This document shows positions 6,847 to 15,616 of a stretch of 32,914 nt of DNA, in pieces (the first letter of the stretch is position 1; each line of letters starts with the position of its first letter). The notes below the pieces were generated by a model. It saw only the letters and a list, made by a program, of their open reading frames with translations, did not search any database and was not told where the DNA came from. The DNA is from Terriglobia bacterium. GTDB lineage: Bacteria > Acidobacteriota > Terriglobia > Bryobacterales > Bryobacteraceae. The stretch is from positions 1-32,914 of the forward strand of contig JAIQFN010000068.1 of the NCBI GenBank assembly GCA_020073265.1, given 5' to 3'. The position numbers were made by a program, and so were the translations under genes.

Positions 6847-8802
6847 ATGTCAGCACCAGCTACAGCCGTCGTTCAACTGGCGGATCGAAGCACCCCGCTC
6901 GGTGCGACGATCGTTCCAGGCGGAGTGACACTCCGAACCTGGGCGCCGTCCGCAATACAAGTATTCGCACTTACCGGAGACTCGCTGGCCGCCGCGCGGC
7001 AACCGGGTTTCGTTCCCGCTGCCAGCCAGGCGTTGTCCTCGCTCGGCGACGGTACGTTCGCAGGTTTTTTGCCTGGAGCCGACGAAGGAACAACATACAT
7101 GCTCTGGGTTGTGGGCACCGGCAGCACGGGCCTGAAGCGCGACCCGCGCGCTCGCGAGTTAACGCCGGACTTCCCGGCCTCCGATTGCGTGGTGCGGTCT
7201 GCGTCGCTCTACCCGTGGCATGACGCTGGGTTCCGTCCGGCCGAGTTTCGCGACCTGATCCTGTATCAACTGCACGTGGGCGTGTTTTACGCCGTCGATG
7301 CGCAGGGCAACGACAAACGCGCAAACATCGGCAAGTTTCTGGACATTTTGGGTCGCGTCGATTATTTGCGCGAATTAGGCGTAAATGCCCTGCAGCTTAT
7401 GCCGATCCAGGAATTCCCGGGCGAGTCGAGCCGAGGCTACAACGGTCTCGACCTGTTTTCGCCGGAGATGGACTATGAGATTCGCGGCGCCGACCTGGCC
7501 CGCTACGTCACGAAGGCGAATGCATTGCTGACGGCGCATGGCAAGCCGCCGGTCACCGCCGACCAGTTGCGATCGGGAGCCAACCAGCTCAGGTGCGTTA
7601 TCGACATCCTGCATCTGAACGGAATGAGCGTTCTGTTCGACTTGGTTTTCAACCACGCCGGCGGCGGATGGGATGACGCCTGCCTTCAGTTCTTCGACCG
7701 GCAGCCGCAAGACAACCTGAACAACAGCCTGTATTTCACCGATCAGGGCTGGGTGGGCGGATTGATCTTCGCTTACTGGAGTCAGGACGTGCGGCAGTTT
7801 CTGATCGACAACGCGATGGCGTGTCTGGAGGAATATCACATCGACGGCATCCGCTACGACGAAGTGACGGTGATTGACACGCATGGCGGAGGACGTTTTT
7901 GTCAGGATCTCAGCGGCACGGCGCGTTTCGTGAAGCCGCAAGCGATCCAGATCTCGGAGTACTGGGGAGATGACCGCGCCGCTGCCGTCCGCACATCGCC
8001 TGGGGGACTCGGGTTCGATGCGGCCTGGGGCGACCGGGTGCGTGAAGGTGTGCGGACCGCGATCGCGCAAGCCGCCGGCGGCCGGGATGCTTTCGTGGAT
8101 CTGGGCGCGCTAGCCGCGAGTCTGGACAATCCGCCCGGATTCCCCGCGGCGTGGCAAGTGGTCAATTGCCTGGAGAACCACGATATCGTTTACGACGGCA
8201 ATCAGCCGAGGATCGCGGCACTGGCCGACAGAACGAACGCGCGTTCGTGGTATGCGCGAAGCCGCGCGCGAGTGGCCACCGGCCTGCTGGCGGCCGCGCG
8301 TGGAATCCCGATGCTCTTCATGGGCGAGGAATTCCTGGAAGACAAGCAGTGGGACGACAACGTCCAGTTTCACTCCAACCTGCTCATCTATTGGAGCGGC
8401 CTCAACACCGACCACGCGATGCAAGACCAGCTCCGGTTTACGCAGGACCTGCTGTGGCTGCGGCGCAACCAGCCTGCCTTGCGCAGCGATTCGATGCGGG
8501 TCTCGCGGGCGCATAGTATCGACCGCGTGCTGGCGATCCACCGCTGGATCGAGGGCGCCGGTCAGGACCTGCTGTGGGTCGTGAACCTGCAGGAGTTCAA
8601 TCGCTTCGGCTATCGCGTCGGGTTCCCGGGCGCAGGCGGCTGGAGCGAGTATTTCAACAGCGACTACTACGATCAGTTTCCTAACGCGTCGGCGGCCGGA
8701 AATGGCGGAGGCATCACGGCGGAAAACGTGGCGTGGGACGGCTTGCCCGCATCGGCGGAGATCACCATCCCGGCCAACGGGTTCATCGTGTTCGGCCGGT
8801 GA
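6847..8802 (+). CDS. GH13 alpha-amylase-family protein, glucan branching-enzyme-like
   Basis: A 651-residue glycoside hydrolase. An N-terminal beta-sandwich (about residues 15-120, with TLRTWAPSAIQVFAL) precedes the GH13 barrel. The four GH13 motifs are complete: DLVFNHAG (D265, H270), GIRYDEVTVID (nucleophile D338), ISEYWG (acid/base E371) and ENHD (stabiliser D446). LMPIQEFPGESSRGYN resembles branching enzymes and maltooligosyltrehalose trehalohydrolases. A C-terminal beta domain ends at FIVFGR. There is no signal peptide, so it should act in the cytoplasm on alpha-glucans. No glgA, glgC, treY or treS is adjacent. The frame extends upstream to 6649 over the ATL gene; ATG 6847, with GAAGG upstream, fits the domain start. 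It overlaps the converging GT4 gene by 20 bp. Confidence 0.85.
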   Translation: MSAPATAVVQLADRSTPLGATIVPGGVTLRTWAPSAIQVFALTGDSLAAARQPGFVPAASQALSSLGDGTFAGFLPGADEGTTYMLWVVGTGSTGLKRDPRARELTPDFPASDCVVRSASLYPWHDAGFRPAEFRDLILYQLHVGVFYAVDAQGNDKRANIGKFLDILGRVDYLRELGVNALQLMPIQEFPGESSRGYNGLDLFSPEMDYEIRGADLARYVTKANALLTAHGKPPVTADQLRSGANQLRCVIDILHLNGMSVLFDLVFNHAGGGWDDACLQFFDRQPQDNLNNSLYFTDQGWVGGLIFAYWSQDVRQFLIDNAMACLEEYHIDGIRYDEVTVIDTHGGGRFCQDLSGTARFVKPQAIQISEYWGDDRAAAVRTSPGGLGFDAAWGDRVREGVRTAIAQAAGGRDAFVDLGALAASLDNPPGFPAAWQVVNCLENHDIVYDGNQPRIAALADRTNARSWYARSRARVATGLLAAARGIPMLFMGEEFLEDKQWDDNVQFHSNLLIYWSGLNTDHAMQDQLRFTQDLLWLRRNQPALRSDSMRVSRAHSIDRVLAIHRWIEGAGQDLLWVVNLQEFNRFGYRVGFPGAGGWSEYFNSDYYDQFPNASAAGNGGGITAENVAWDGLPASAEITIPANGFIVFGR

Positions 8803-9895
8803 GCTGTTCGTGTGGGTCCGGTGGATGGAGGAATGGCGCCATCTTCCTGGCGAATTCGGTTTCGGAGAATCGGGCGGCGTAGGCCTGAAGGGCGCGGGGG
8901 TCGACCTGCTGTTCCGAGCGATCCCATTGTTCGATTGCTTGCTGGAGAGCTTCGTCGCTGGCTTGCGCGTAGAGCAGTCCGCCCAGCGGGTCGGTTGTCG
9001 GCACGCTCTCGAGCGCCCCGCCCCGCCCGAGCGCGATCACGGGCTTTCCGCTGGCCAGCGCTTCGACGGCCGTGATGCCGAAGTCCTCTTCGCCCGGCAT
9101 GAGAAAAGCGCGGCAGCGCGCGTAGAGTTCGCGCAACTCGGCGTCGCTCGCGCGCCCGCAGAATTCGATGTTGGCCGTGGCGGCGCGCTTCAACGACTTG
9201 AATTCCGGACCGTCGCCCACCAGCCGAAGCTTGCGGCCGTTGCGCGCGAATACTCGGACGGCTGCGTCCAAACGCTTGTAGGCGACGAACTCGGAGACGA
9301 TCAGGTAATAATCCTCCGGCGGCTTGTTGTAAAACGTCTCGACCGCCACGGGCGGATTCACCACCTCGGATTCGCGGCGATAGGTTTTCCAGATCCGCCG
9401 CCGGACGTTCGCGCTGTTAGCGACAAAATCGTCCACGCGCGCGGCCGAGGCGTAGTCCCACAGCCGGAGATAGTTGGCGAGCGGCGCCATGAGCGCGCGC
9501 TTCAGGCGCGAACGCGTCCATTCGTTGCGATAAGCCGGATAGAGGTCCCACAAGTACCGCATGGGTGTGTGGCAATAGCAGACGTGCCGCGCGCTGGAGG
9601 GCGCGATCACGCCCTTGGCCGGACCGGATTCGCTGGAGACCACCAGGTCGTAGCCGCGCAAGTCGAAGCTTTCGAGCGCCATCGGCATCAGGGGAAGCAG
9701 CGAGCGATAGCGTTTTCGAAAGGGCTGCAGGAAAGAAGCGTGCACGCGATGCGAGCGAATGAGCGGCGACACGCGATCGGGATCGTAGAACAGGGTGAAC
9801 AGATCCGCATCCGGCAGCAGGCGGCAAAGCGCCTCCACGACTTTTTCGCCGCCGCGCATGTTCAACAACCAGTAGTGGACGATGGCGGCGCGCAT
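8783..9895 (-). CDS. GT4 family glycosyltransferase
   Basis: A 370-residue GT-B glycosyltransferase. The N-terminal domain starts MRAAIVHYWLLNMRGGEKVVE, with the donor/acceptor loop GGEK, and includes CYCHTPMRYLWDLY. The C-terminal nucleotide-sugar domain has YYLIVSEFVAYKRLD, LVGDGPE and the E-x7-E motif EEDFGITAVE (about 269-278), typical of retaining GT4 enzymes. It probably adds a sugar, such as mannose, to a lipid-linked glycan on the cytoplasmic side. Starts at ATG 9893-9895. It is transcribed divergently from the flippase gene (53 bp between starts) and overlaps the GH13 gene tail to tail by 20 bp. Confidence 0.88.
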   Translation of the reverse strand: MRAAIVHYWLLNMRGGEKVVEALCRLLPDADLFTLFYDPDRVSPLIRSHRVHASFLQPFRKRYRSLLPLMPMALESFDLRGYDLVVSSESGPAKGVIAPSSARHVCYCHTPMRYLWDLYPAYRNEWTRSRLKRALMAPLANYLRLWDYASAARVDDFVANSANVRRRIWKTYRRESEVVNPPVAVETFYNKPPEDYYLIVSEFVAYKRLDAAVRVFARNGRKLRLVGDGPEFKSLKRAATANIEFCGRASDAELRELYARCRAFLMPGEEDFGITAVEALASGKPVIALGRGGALESVPTTDPLGGLLYAQASDEALQQAIEQWDRSEQQVDPRALQAYAARFSETEFARKMAPFLHPPDPHEQLTGRTR

Positions 9896-9948
9896 GCGGA
9901 AGTTCCGTAGTGGACTATCGTAGGAAGTATGCCACGCCTGGATCGCCG

Positions 9949-11319
9949 ATGAATACTTCCTTCGACTACCGGGCCGCCGCGCAACCTCGCCGGCTGACGA
10001 GCTGGCGCATGTTCGCGGACACGCTGACGGTGGGCGGCTGGACGGCGGTGACCAAGGTGGCGGGAGCGTTGAAGGTGATCCTGGCCGCGCGATTGTTCGG
10101 CGCGGGCGACGCCATGGACGCCTATCTCATCGCGCTGCTGGTGCCGTCGTTCTTCATGGACATGCTGGCGGGCCCGCTGGATTCAGCGTTGATCCCGTCG
10201 CTGATCGAAGCGCGCGAAAAGCACGGACGGGCGAGCGAGGAGGCGCTGTACACGGCGGTCTTGGCGTGTTCGGGCGCTACCCTGTTGATCGCCGCTCTGC
10301 TGGCTGTCGCGGCGTCCGGCTGGATCGTGCCGGCGCTGGGCGGCAGTTTTTCCGCCGGAAAACTCGCGCTTACGCAGCAACTGCTGCTCCTCATGATGGT
10401 GGTTGTGCCGCTCAGCGGACTCAGTTGCACCTGGCGCGCGGTGTTGAATTCTCACCATCAATTCGCTTACGCCGCCGCGGTGCCCGCCATCACGCCGGTG
10501 GTTTCGATCATCGCGCTTCTGGCCGGCGGAAAGCAGTACGGCGTGCTCACGCTGGCCATCGGCACGGTGGCGGGAGGAAGCCTGGAGGCGATCCTGAGTT
10601 GCGCTGGCGTCAAGAGGCTGGGATATCCGGTGCTGCCGCGCTGGACCGGAATGACGGCGTCGCTCGGCCAAGTGACGTGGCAGTACGCGCCACTGGTCGC
10701 GATCACGCTGGTGATGACTGGGTCGACGCTGGTGGACCAGGGGCTGGCGGCGCGGCTCGGGTCGGGCAGCGTAGCGGTGCTGAGCTATGGAACCAGGCTG
10801 CTGGGAGTGCTGATCGTGATAGGCCCGACCGCGGTGGGAACGGCGGTGCTGCCTCACATGTCGTCCGCGGCGGCGCGCGCTGAACCAGACGCCGGACGCC
10901 GGAGCCTGCGCACCTATGTTCTCTACATCGCGGCGCTCATCGTGCCGGCCACCATCGCGCTCATGTACTTCTCCGAGCCGATCGTCCGCATCCTTTTCGA
11001 GCAAGGCGCCTTCAGCCAAGAGGCCACGCATTTGGTAGCGGCCGTGCAGAGAGCGTCGCTGCTGCAGCTTCCCCTCACGGTACTGCTGTCGCTTGAAATT
11101 CGGCTGACCTCGGCATGGAAAGCGAACCGCTTGCTCTACCGCGTGGCGGCGTTGAGCGTGGTGCTGACGTTCGCGCTGGATCTGATCTTCATGCGGTGGC
11201 TGGGGGTGATCGGAATTGCATTGGCGGGCGTCGCGATCCGCCTTGTTTCGAGTTTGTATCTTTCTTGTAAAATCTACGCTTTGCGAGCCTCTTCCTCTGG
11301 CTTTTCAGCCCGTCGATGA
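9949..11319 (+). CDS. MurJ/MviN-type lipid-linked glycan flippase
   Basis: A 456-residue polytopic membrane protein of the MOP superfamily with about 12-14 hydrophobic segments. It shows GWTAVTKVAGALKVILAARLFGAGDAMDAYLIA-like N-terminal features, the FFMDMLAGPLDSALIPSL segment, and RILFEQGAFS, all typical of MviN/MurJ. These proteins flip lipid II or other undecaprenyl-linked saccharides across the inner membrane. Its location among glycosyltransferases and Wzy/Wzz genes suggests it exports the local polysaccharide unit rather than being the housekeeping MurJ. ATG 9949 has GGAT just upstream; GTG 9910 would add 13 residues. The HprK-related gene follows after 28 bp. Confidence 0.87.
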   Translation: MNTSFDYRAAAQPRRLTSWRMFADTLTVGGWTAVTKVAGALKVILAARLFGAGDAMDAYLIALLVPSFFMDMLAGPLDSALIPSLIEAREKHGRASEEALYTAVLACSGATLLIAALLAVAASGWIVPALGGSFSAGKLALTQQLLLLMMVVVPLSGLSCTWRAVLNSHHQFAYAAAVPAITPVVSIIALLAGGKQYGVLTLAIGTVAGGSLEAILSCAGVKRLGYPVLPRWTGMTASLGQVTWQYAPLVAITLVMTGSTLVDQGLAARLGSGSVAVLSYGTRLLGVLIVIGPTAVGTAVLPHMSSAAARAEPDAGRRSLRTYVLYIAALIVPATIALMYFSEPIVRILFEQGAFSQEATHLVAAVQRASLLQLPLTVLLSLEIRLTSAWKANRLLYRVAALSVVLTFALDLIFMRWLGVIGIALAGVAIRLVSSLYLSCKIYALRASSSGFSARR

Positions 11320-11347
11320 ATTAACCTGACATCGAACGCCAAGCCGT

Positions 11348-12334
11348 ATGCAGCACGACGTCTTCATCGAACCAATCCTCTCCGACCCGGTCCATTGTGA
11401 ATTCGAGTTGCCGCTGCGGCGCACCTTTTACCCGCTGGGATTTCCGTTGCAACTGGAGACCAATTCGCCCGATGTGATCGAAGCGGCGTCGGAGGGCTGG
11501 GGGCAATTCTCGCAGGCCTTCGATGAAACCGCGGTGCGGATGAGCCTGGCCGTGAGCGAGAGCGACACGACGCTTGTGAGTGTGCGCTCGCACGTCCGGT
11601 CACGCGAGCACCTGATGTCGTTCTTCGCCGATCCGGAAAACTTCGCAGTGTGCGATTTCAGTCAGAATTACGCGTTTGGCTGGGTGACGCGGGCGGTGGC
11701 GGCCGACCATCCGCTGCTCCGCTACCGCTTTCTGACAGCGCCCGGGCTCTCGCTGATCGGTCAACTGGCGCTGGCGCCGCTGCATGGCGCATTGATCGAG
11801 CGAGCAGGCTGCGGCGTAATGCTGTGCGGAGAATCCTTCGCCGGCAAGAGCACGCTGGCCTACGCCTGCGGGCGCGCGGGTTGGACCTTTATCGCCGACG
11901 ACGGGACTTGTCTGGTCCGGAAACGGCTGGACCGTTACGCGATCGGAGATCCTCACACCATCCGTTTCCGCGAAGATGCCGCGCGCTTCTTCGGCGAGTT
12001 AGCGGATCGGCTGCCGGTGATTCGACCCAGCGGCAAGACCGGCTTCGAGGTTTTCACCCGCGATCTGCCGCTGCGAACCGCGCCCGGATGTTCCGTCGAT
12101 CACATTGTGTTTCTCGACCGCCAGAGGTCCGGTGACGCCAGGATTCGCCGCTATCCGCGGGAGCAGGCGCTGGAGTACTTCGAACGCTTCGCGGCCTACG
12201 GCGTGTCGGAAGTGCGCGCCGCACAAAAGAGCTGCTACCGGCGCTTGATCGAAGCCGGTATCTGGGAGATGCAATACGCCGATTTGGACGACGCGGTCGC
12301 GTGCCTGGAGCGGCTGGCTGATCGGGCTTCATAG
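11348..12334 (+). CDS. HprK-related serine kinase-like protein
   Basis: A 328-residue protein whose C-terminal half resembles the kinase domain of HPr kinase/phosphorylase. It carries a Walker A loop GESFAGKST with K167 and S168, then FIADDGTCL with the paired aspartates D184-D185 at the place of the HprK catalytic region. The N-terminal half (1-150) lacks the normal HprK N-domain and is not recognised. No HPr, enzyme I or other PTS gene is present, so the target is unlikely to be HPr. Related HprK-like kinases occur in peptide-modification and polysaccharide clusters together with NTP_transf_5-type proteins, which fits the gene 3.3 kb downstream. It lies 28 bp after the flippase gene and 4 bp before the TonB receptor gene. 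Substrate is unknown. Confidence 0.75.
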   Translation: MQHDVFIEPILSDPVHCEFELPLRRTFYPLGFPLQLETNSPDVIEAASEGWGQFSQAFDETAVRMSLAVSESDTTLVSVRSHVRSREHLMSFFADPENFAVCDFSQNYAFGWVTRAVAADHPLLRYRFLTAPGLSLIGQLALAPLHGALIERAGCGVMLCGESFAGKSTLAYACGRAGWTFIADDGTCLVRKRLDRYAIGDPHTIRFREDAARFFGELADRLPVIRPSGKTGFEVFTRDLPLRTAPGCSVDHIVFLDRQRSGDARIRRYPREQALEYFERFAAYGVSEVRAAQKSCYRRLIEAGIWEMQYADLDDAVACLERLADRAS

Positions 12335-12338
12335 AGCG

Positions 12339-15300
12339 ATGAGAAACTACCGAAGCAAGATAGCGCGTGTCCTTTTCCTGGCTTGCTGGGCGCTCCCTTC
12401 GGCCGCCCAGGTTTCTTCCGGCAGCTTGCTCGGGGATGTGCGCGACCAAAAGAAAGCCACGGTGGAAGCTGTCACCATCGTCGCGCGCAACAACGAGACT
12501 GGATTTTCCCGAACTGCTTCGAGCAATGCGTTCGGCAGTTACCGCATCGACGATCTTCTTCCCGGGGCGTACACGGTGACCGCGCAGCACGATGGTTTTC
12601 AGACGGTCACCGTGTCGCCCGTTTTTTTGGAAGTGAATCAGAAGGCGCGGCTCGATTTCGAACTGCGCGTCGGCTCGGCGCACGACACGGTCACGGTGAC
12701 CGCACGCACGTCGCCGGTTCAGAACGACGACGCTTCAGAAGGCTATCTGCTGAGTTCCAATTTCGTAGAAGCGCTGCCGCTGCTGGGGCGAAACATCATC
12801 AGCCTGGTGACCTTAGGGCCGGGATCGATTCCACGGCAGCTCGGCGGCTTCACGCACGATCAGATCAACGATCTGCAGGGCAATCGCGGGGCCGTGGCGT
12901 TCAACGCGCCCGTGAACGGCGCACGCTCGACGGAGAACAGCTACATTCTCGACGGCGCTTACAACACCGACCGCAACGTCTTCGCGATCGGAGTGGTGCC
13001 TCCCATGGAGACGGTCGCGGAGTTTCGCATCCAGACCTCGCTCGCTCCGGCCGAGTTCGCGCAATCCGGAGGCGCCGTGGTGGACGTGGTTACCAAGCCG
13101 GGCAGCAGCGCATTTCATGGAAACGCGTTCGAGTTCCTCCGCAATGAGGCCACCGACGCAAGAGGTTTCTTCGAGGTCCCGTCGCTCGCGCGGGCGATCT
13201 TCCGTCAAAACCAATACGGAGCCACGCTGAGCGGTCCGCTGGCGCGATCGACTTACTTCTTTGCGTCCTACGAAGGGCTGCGTTCGAAGTCCGCCAACTC
13301 GACGCAACACCTGGTGCCCGACGCCACCGTCCGGGGCGGCGATTTCACTGGCCGCGCCACGATTTTCAATCCGCTGAATCTGGACGCCAACGGGCAGCGA
13401 GTGCCCTTTGCCGATAACCGGATTCCGGCCAGCATGATCGACAAGGCGGCGGCAAAATACCTGGCGCTGTACGAGCCGCTCCCCAACGCGACGCTGGGGA
13501 ACGGCAGCAACTACCTGGATTCGACGCCTAACCGGGATCACGCCGACAACGGATCGATGCGCATCGATCGGGCCTGGGGCCAGCGCAGCCGTTTGTTCGG
13601 CCGCTACACCATCAATGACGACCGGTCTCTGCTGGCGGGATCCTTTCCGGCGCTGCCCACGGCCGAGACGCTGCGGGCGCAGCAGGCCACCATCGGACAC
13701 ACGCTCTCCGGATCGTCGTGGGTGAACGAAACGCATTTATCATTCACGCGCCTGAGGGTTTTCGATCTGGCCACCAGCGGCCTGGGAAAGAACGTGCTGG
13801 CGGACCTGGGAATTCAGGGCGCGCCTGCCGATCCATTCACCTTCGGCCTGCCCGCGCTCACCGTGACCGACTTCGACACGGTGCAGGACTCGCGCAACCT
13901 TCCGCAAACGCAGCGCGACAACACCTGGTACTTTTCCTCCGACTTTTCGAGAAGCGTGGGCCGTCATACCTGGAAGGCCGGCTTCCAGTTCACGCATTTC
14001 ACCATGGCGTATCTGCAGAGCATGTATCCGCGCGGGAACTATATTTTCACGGGCGCTTACACGCAGGATCCATTGAACCCGGACACCACCGGCGATTCGT
14101 TCGCGGATTTTCTGCTCGGCTATCCGGCTCAGACGCAACGCCAGGCCGGAATCGCGCAGGCTTATCTGCGGCAGAACACCTACGCCGGCTACGTCGAAGA
14201 CGACTGGCGGATCACGCCGCACATCAGCATCACGGCCGGATTGCGTTATGAATACATCGCGCCGTTCAGCGAAGATCGCGGCAATCTGTTCAACCTGGAT
14301 TACTCGACGCTGCCCCAGGCGCCCCTGCTCCGGCACGTCAGCACCGTGACCGAGACCGACCGGCGCAACTTCGCGCCGCGCATCGGATTGGCGGCCAGGC
14401 TGCCGCATCTGCTTTCGAGCACGCGCGAGACGGTGTTTCGCGCCGGCTACGGAATCTACTACAGTCCCGAGATCGCGGTGGAAGCCTACGATCTGTTGCA
14501 GAACGGCGTCCGAACGGAGATCAACCAGCCGGGCGGCCTGCAGCCGGTGCTCAGCATCGAGAACGGCTTCCCGCAGACCAGTTCCACGGGTTTTCCCAGC
14601 TACTTCGGCATCGACCCCCACGCCGCGACGCCGTACGTGCAGCAATGGTCGGCGAGCATCCAGCATGAATTGCCCAGCCAGGTACTGGTGGAGCTCAGTT
14701 ATGTGGGGACGAAAGGCACGGACCTGGCGCTGTTCCGACGCTTCAACACGCCGGCGCACGTGGAGACCGGCGAGAATCTATCTCCGCGCCCCGGTGACCT
14801 GCAATCGCTGCGGACGTTCTCCCAACTGGGCCCGCTATTTCAGATCCAGCACATCGCCAACTCGATCTATCACTCGCTGCAGATCAAAACCGAGAAGCGA
14901 TTCACCAAGCGGCTCTCGTTCCTGGCGAGCTTCGTGTGGGCCAAGTCGATTGATGACGCCGACACGCAGATTCCGGGCTTGTTCGAAAGCTTCGGCGCGC
15001 AGGACGAGCGCAACCTGCGCCTGGAGCGCGGCCTGTCGTTCTTCGATGTTCGCCGCCGGTTGAGCGGTGGCTACGTGTATTCGATTCCCGCGGCGCCGGT
15101 CTGGAAGCCGGCGTTGAAAGACTGGCAACTCAGCGGCACCTTCACGTTTCAGGACGGAACGCCTCTGAATCCGGTGTACTTCGGAACCGATTTCGCGAAC
15201 TCCGGCACGCCCAACCGGCCCAACGTGGTTCCGGGCCAGGCGGTGTTGCTGCCAAGCGGCCAGCGCAACGCCGACCATTTCTACAACGTCAACGCGTTTT

Positions 15301-15566
15301 CGTCTCCCGCGCCATTCACCTTCGGCAACGCCGGCCGCGACATTTTGCCGGGTCCGGGCAACGCGGTGGTGGACGTCGCGCTGCACCGGCAGTTCACCAT
15401 CCGGGAAGGTAAAACCATTCAGTTTCGCGCAGAGTCCTTCAACCTGGTGAATCATCCCAATCTCGGAGTTCCCGGCCCCTACCTGGACTTCGGCCCGTTC
15501 TTTGGCAAGGCCTTTTCGGTGGGTGACCCACGGCGCATGCAATTTGCTCTAAGATTCGATTTCTGA
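12339..15566 (+). CDS. Oar-like TonB-dependent outer-membrane receptor
   Basis: A 1075-residue secreted protein. A signal peptide (about 1-23, ending PSAAQ) is followed by a carboxypeptidase-regulatory-like beta domain (25-112, with NETGFSRTASSNAFGSYRIDDLLPG-type features), a plug domain (about 120-250, with NSYILDGAYNTDRN and VVDVVTKPGS), and a large beta-barrel ending in Phe (RFDF). This architecture is the Oar/TonB-receptor family that is greatly expanded in Solibacter-like Acidobacteria. Substrate cannot be read from sequence; glycans, peptides or siderophores are all possible. It starts 4 bp after the kinase gene, so the two are probably translated from one message. Its TGA overlaps a potential CTG start of the next gene. 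Confidence 0.9.
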   Translation: MRNYRSKIARVLFLACWALPSAAQVSSGSLLGDVRDQKKATVEAVTIVARNNETGFSRTASSNAFGSYRIDDLLPGAYTVTAQHDGFQTVTVSPVFLEVNQKARLDFELRVGSAHDTVTVTARTSPVQNDDASEGYLLSSNFVEALPLLGRNIISLVTLGPGSIPRQLGGFTHDQINDLQGNRGAVAFNAPVNGARSTENSYILDGAYNTDRNVFAIGVVPPMETVAEFRIQTSLAPAEFAQSGGAVVDVVTKPGSSAFHGNAFEFLRNEATDARGFFEVPSLARAIFRQNQYGATLSGPLARSTYFFASYEGLRSKSANSTQHLVPDATVRGGDFTGRATIFNPLNLDANGQRVPFADNRIPASMIDKAAAKYLALYEPLPNATLGNGSNYLDSTPNRDHADNGSMRIDRAWGQRSRLFGRYTINDDRSLLAGSFPALPTAETLRAQQATIGHTLSGSSWVNETHLSFTRLRVFDLATSGLGKNVLADLGIQGAPADPFTFGLPALTVTDFDTVQDSRNLPQTQRDNTWYFSSDFSRSVGRHTWKAGFQFTHFTMAYLQSMYPRGNYIFTGAYTQDPLNPDTTGDSFADFLLGYPAQTQRQAGIAQAYLRQNTYAGYVEDDWRITPHISITAGLRYEYIAPFSEDRGNLFNLDYSTLPQAPLLRHVSTVTETDRRNFAPRIGLAARLPHLLSSTRETVFRAGYGIYYSPEIAVEAYDLLQNGVRTEINQPGGLQPVLSIENGFPQTSSTGFPSYFGIDPHAATPYVQQWSASIQHELPSQVLVELSYVGTKGTDLALFRRFNTPAHVETGENLSPRPGDLQSLRTFSQLGPLFQIQHIANSIYHSLQIKTEKRFTKRLSFLASFVWAKSIDDADTQIPGLFESFGAQDERNLRLERGLSFFDVRRRLSGGYVYSIPAAPVWKPALKDWQLSGTFTFQDGTPLNPVYFGTDFANSGTPNRPNVVPGQAVLLPSGQRNADHFYNVNAFSSPAPFTFGNAGRDILPGPGNAVVDVALHRQFTIREGKTIQFRAESFNLVNHPNLGVPGPYLDFGPFFGKAFSVGDPRRMQFALRFDF

Positions 15567-15616
15567 CCGAATTCGAACCAAACATCCCCGCCTATGCCCG
15601 CGCGCCGTTCGAAGCT

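Noticed and set aside
9896-9948. Operator at the CGGAAGTTCCG palindrome in the GT4/flippase divergent gap
   Set aside because: An 11-bp near-palindrome this short is expected often by chance and no second site is nearby.
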